From Trichocoleus desertorum ATA4-8-CV12 (GTDB lineage Bacteria; Cyanobacteriota; Cyanobacteriia; FACHB-46), in the NCBI GenBank assembly GCA_019358975.1, contig JAHHIL010000022.1:1-64000 (forward strand): DNA of 64,000 nucleotides. Reading direction: 5' to 3'. The notes beneath the pieces are model-generated. The model was not told the DNA's origin and ran no database searches. It saw only the letters and a list, made by a program, of their open reading frames with translations. Both the position numbers and the translations under genes were made by a program. Below, in pieces: positions 62,168 to 64,000 of this stretch. Position 1 is the stretch's first letter; every line of letters begins with the position of its first letter.

Positions 62168-63670
62168 GTGCCACATTTCCATCTCTTTAAATCAAATTAC
62201 TGGGGCTGGGTCTTGGGTCTGGTTCTCAGCGTCATGCTGTTGCTCACTGCACCTGCTGGAGCTGTGGCTAGCCCTCAACAAGACCTCCAGCAGCTAGATA
62301 CTTATATTGAACAAGCGATCGCCAAACTAGAAGCCCAAGATTTAGCGGAAGCAGCCACCACTTACAACCAGTTCCGCGAAAGTTGGTTCGAGGTTGAGGA
62401 TAGTGTCAAGGAAAGCTCTCGACAGGCTTACCGCGAGATTGAAGATGCAATGGGCAACGTCAAGTTTGCCTTTTCTGTTGAACCAAGCAACCCAGATCAA
62501 CTGGAATCTGCCCTCAAGGAGTTACAAGCAACTAACCAAAAATTTATTGCAGGCAAGTTTAGCTCAACAACAGCTCCTACTACCACCCGCTCTAATTCAG
62601 TGACGATCGCGAGCTTAGCCCAGCGTTTAGATCGAGTTGAAGCAGCTCTACAAAAGCAGGATCTTGCTACAGCTATCAGTGAGGTCAAAAGCTTTCAGAC
62701 CGATTGGGTCGAAGTAGAAGGTTTTGTGGCTGGGAAATCTCGGCAGGCTTATGTGGCGATCGAGAACAACATGGCTAAAGCTTATGCAGCGTTGCGTTCT
62801 ACGCCGCCCAACCTAGAGGAAGCCAAAACCGCGATCGCCACCCTAAAAACCGACTTGCAACCTTTTGCCGAGAAAACTCTACGCTATAACTTATTCGACT
62901 CGGCTGTAATCTTGCTGCGGGAAGGCATGGAGGCACTTTTAGTCCTGGTGGCACTCTGTGCTTTTTTGGTCAAGAGTGACAATGGAGACAAGAGCCGCTG
63001 GATCTGGATTGGCGCGGGCGCGGGCATCCTGGCATCGGTTCTCACTGCCTTGGTGATCCACTTAGTCTTTGCCAATATTGCCGTTGGCAGCAACCGAGAA
63101 CTCTTGGAAGGACTGACGGGTTTAGTCGCAGCCATAATGTTGTTCTATGTCAGCTATTGGCTCCACAGCAAATCTTCAATGGGAGCGTGGCAAGGCTACA
63201 TCCAAGAGAAAACTACTGTGGCCCTAGCGCAAAACAGTGTCTTTTCTTTAGCCTTGCTGGCATTTCTCGCTGTTTTTCGAGAGGGGGCAGAAACAGTGCT
63301 GTTCTATATTGGCATTGCTCCCTCAATCAGCACATTTGATCTACTAGGTGGCTTAGCTGTAGGTTCTCTCATCTTGGTAGTGGTGGCAGTCTTGATGCTG
63401 GGTTTGGGCTTACGGATTCCCCTCAAACCCTTCTTTTTGTTCACTAGCCTGCTCATTTACTATCTGGGCTTCAAGTTTGTCGGTAGCGGCATTCATGCTT
63501 TGCAAGTTGCAGGTCTGCTGCCTGCTGATACCGCTAGCTTCTTACCCTCCGTTGATGCCTTGGGCCTCTATCCCACCTGGGAAACCACTTTAGTCCAACT
63601 GGCAATTGTTCTGATTGCCCTTGGAGTCGTGCTTTACAACCGTTCCCACGCACCTAGGACAGATGCCTAG
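62168..63670 (+). CDS. FTR1-family iron permease (EfeU-like)
   Basis: 500 aa. An N-terminal signal/TM segment (WVLGLVLSVMLLLTAPAGAV) is followed by a helical periplasmic part with two similar units containing ESWFEVEDSV and QTDWVEVEGFV, about 100 residues apart. The C-terminal permease has about 7 helices with two REGxE motifs: LLREGMEALLVLVALCAF and AVFREGAETVLFYIG, the iron-binding signature. GTG 62168 is the start by frame; no ATG fits before the signal. It imports Fe2+/Fe3+. Confidence 0.93.
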   Translation: MPHFHLFKSNYWGWVLGLVLSVMLLLTAPAGAVASPQQDLQQLDTYIEQAIAKLEAQDLAEAATTYNQFRESWFEVEDSVKESSRQAYREIEDAMGNVKFAFSVEPSNPDQLESALKELQATNQKFIAGKFSSTTAPTTTRSNSVTIASLAQRLDRVEAALQKQDLATAISEVKSFQTDWVEVEGFVAGKSRQAYVAIENNMAKAYAALRSTPPNLEEAKTAIATLKTDLQPFAEKTLRYNLFDSAVILLREGMEALLVLVALCAFLVKSDNGDKSRWIWIGAGAGILASVLTALVIHLVFANIAVGSNRELLEGLTGLVAAIMLFYVSYWLHSKSSMGAWQGYIQEKTTVALAQNSVFSLALLAFLAVFREGAETVLFYIGIAPSISTFDLLGGLAVGSLILVVVAVLMLGLGLRIPLKPFFLFTSLLIYYLGFKFVGSGIHALQVAGLLPADTASFLPSVDALGLYPTWETTLVQLAIVLIALGVVLYNRSHAPRTDA

Positions 63671-63765
63671 CCATACTCATCGTTCGTTAACTGCTTGCAT
63701 GATTAAGAGTGGCATGATTGGCATTAAGCAATTTCTAGGCAGTGACCGACAGACTAACAGATAGT

Positions 63766-64000
63766 ATGAGCACCATAGAAATCACCCAACTGTTTACCTA
63801 TTTCATTAAAGGGCTAACTCCTCACGTTTGCGATCGCGTCTCTCTCCAAGCAGGCCACGGCATCCCAGGCGATCGCGGCTTTGCTTTGATGTACGCAGAT
63901 GCAGGTTTGGCGGAGTTAAGTGATGAAGTACCTTGGATGAGGAAAAACAATTTTGCGATGCAGGCTGACTGGCCTGGTTTAGCCAGCTTAACTTGTGAGT
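63766..64000 (+). CDS. MOSC-domain protein, partial (3' cut by window edge)
   Basis: 78 residues visible: MSTIEITQLFTYFIKGLTPH, then GHGIPGDRGFALMYADAG, then MRKNNFAMQADWPGLASLTC. The pattern fits the N-terminal beta-barrel and start of MOSC proteins (molybdenum cofactor sulfurase C-terminal family). MOSC proteins often handle sulfur in cofactor or detoxify reactions. The link to Mo-cofactor is a family association only. Confidence 0.8.
   Translation, partial: MSTIEITQLFTYFIKGLTPHVCDRVSLQAGHGIPGDRGFALMYADAGLAELSDEVPWMRKNNFAMQADWPGLASLTCE

Noticed and set aside
61919-62182. 87-codon minus-strand ORF before FTR1
   Set aside because: It contains the Rho-independent terminator inside the frame and has no conserved features.
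1-64000. tRNA, rRNA and riboswitch genes
   Set aside because: Visual scan found no cloverleaf with CCA-like end, GTTCGA loop context, or known riboswitch core; a covariance-model search would be needed to exclude them.

Overview
The window comes from a cyanobacterium. The HIP1 octamer (GCGATCGC and its variants) is everywhere, and many genes belong to families seen mainly in cyanobacteria: DUF3747, DUF1816, the Asr1405/Asl0597 family, NarM, ferredoxin-dependent NirA and NrtC with its NrtA-like tail. GC content looks close to 50 percent. No heterocyst or photosystem genes are present, so finer placement is inference. An intein-free DnaE and a NirA with a C-terminal ferredoxin domain suggest a Leptolyngbya/Plectonema-like filamentous lineage, without proving it.

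Positions 1-42,000 are a mosaic of mostly single housekeeping genes. In order: the tail of an IS200/IS605-type tnpB with its right-end hairpin; dnaE; a secreted DUF3747 protein; a GlmS-like isomerase without glutaminase domain; a large STAND NTPase with 14 WD40 repeats; gatA; the mrnC-rlmB pair; a STAS protein that seems to start at ATT; carA; two YegS-type lipid kinases; a periplasmic retropepsin-like protease; hisA; a propeller-transglutaminase protein; an EAL protein; a P-type Ca2+ ATPase; recF; an SLH protein; a thioredoxin-like [2Fe-2S] protein; aroA; a REC-GGDEF-EAL regulator; a MITE-like element abutting a truncated DUF167 gene; mobA; csbD; and a Rieske-HEAT pair.

Positions 42,500-57,150 hold a complete nitrate assimilation island, all on the plus strand: FNT nitrite channel, nirA (ferredoxin fusion), nrtABCD (ABC nitrate/nitrite importer), nrtP (MFS nitrate/nitrite permease), narB, a psiE-family gene and narM. 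Perfect GTA-N8-TAC NtcA sites precede the FNT gene, nirA, nrtA and narB. Those of nirA and narB carry a TAN3T -10 box exactly 22 nt downstream. The FNT and nirA promoters also share a GCATG-N5-CATGC palindrome exactly 26 nt upstream of the NtcA site, a candidate LysR-type (possibly NtcB) operator. Imported nitrate is reduced by NarB (Mo-cofactor, helped by NarM; mobA lies about 14 kb upstream), and the nitrite is reduced to ammonium by NirA. TCATCC-type heptamer repeats fill the gaps in front of nrtC, nrtD and narM.

Positions 57,200-64,000 carry an HD-domain (Mesh1-like) hydrolase, a histidine kinase/response regulator pair overlapping by 4 bp, a metallophosphoesterase, a secreted unknown protein, an FTR1 iron permease and the start of a MOSC-domain protein. 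No tRNA, rRNA, CRISPR array or prophage was recognised. The strongest non-textbook signals are the shared palindrome+NtcA module, the three transport systems in one cluster, the ATT start, the MITE/DUF167 junction and an orphan minus-strand terminator in front of the FTR1 gene.
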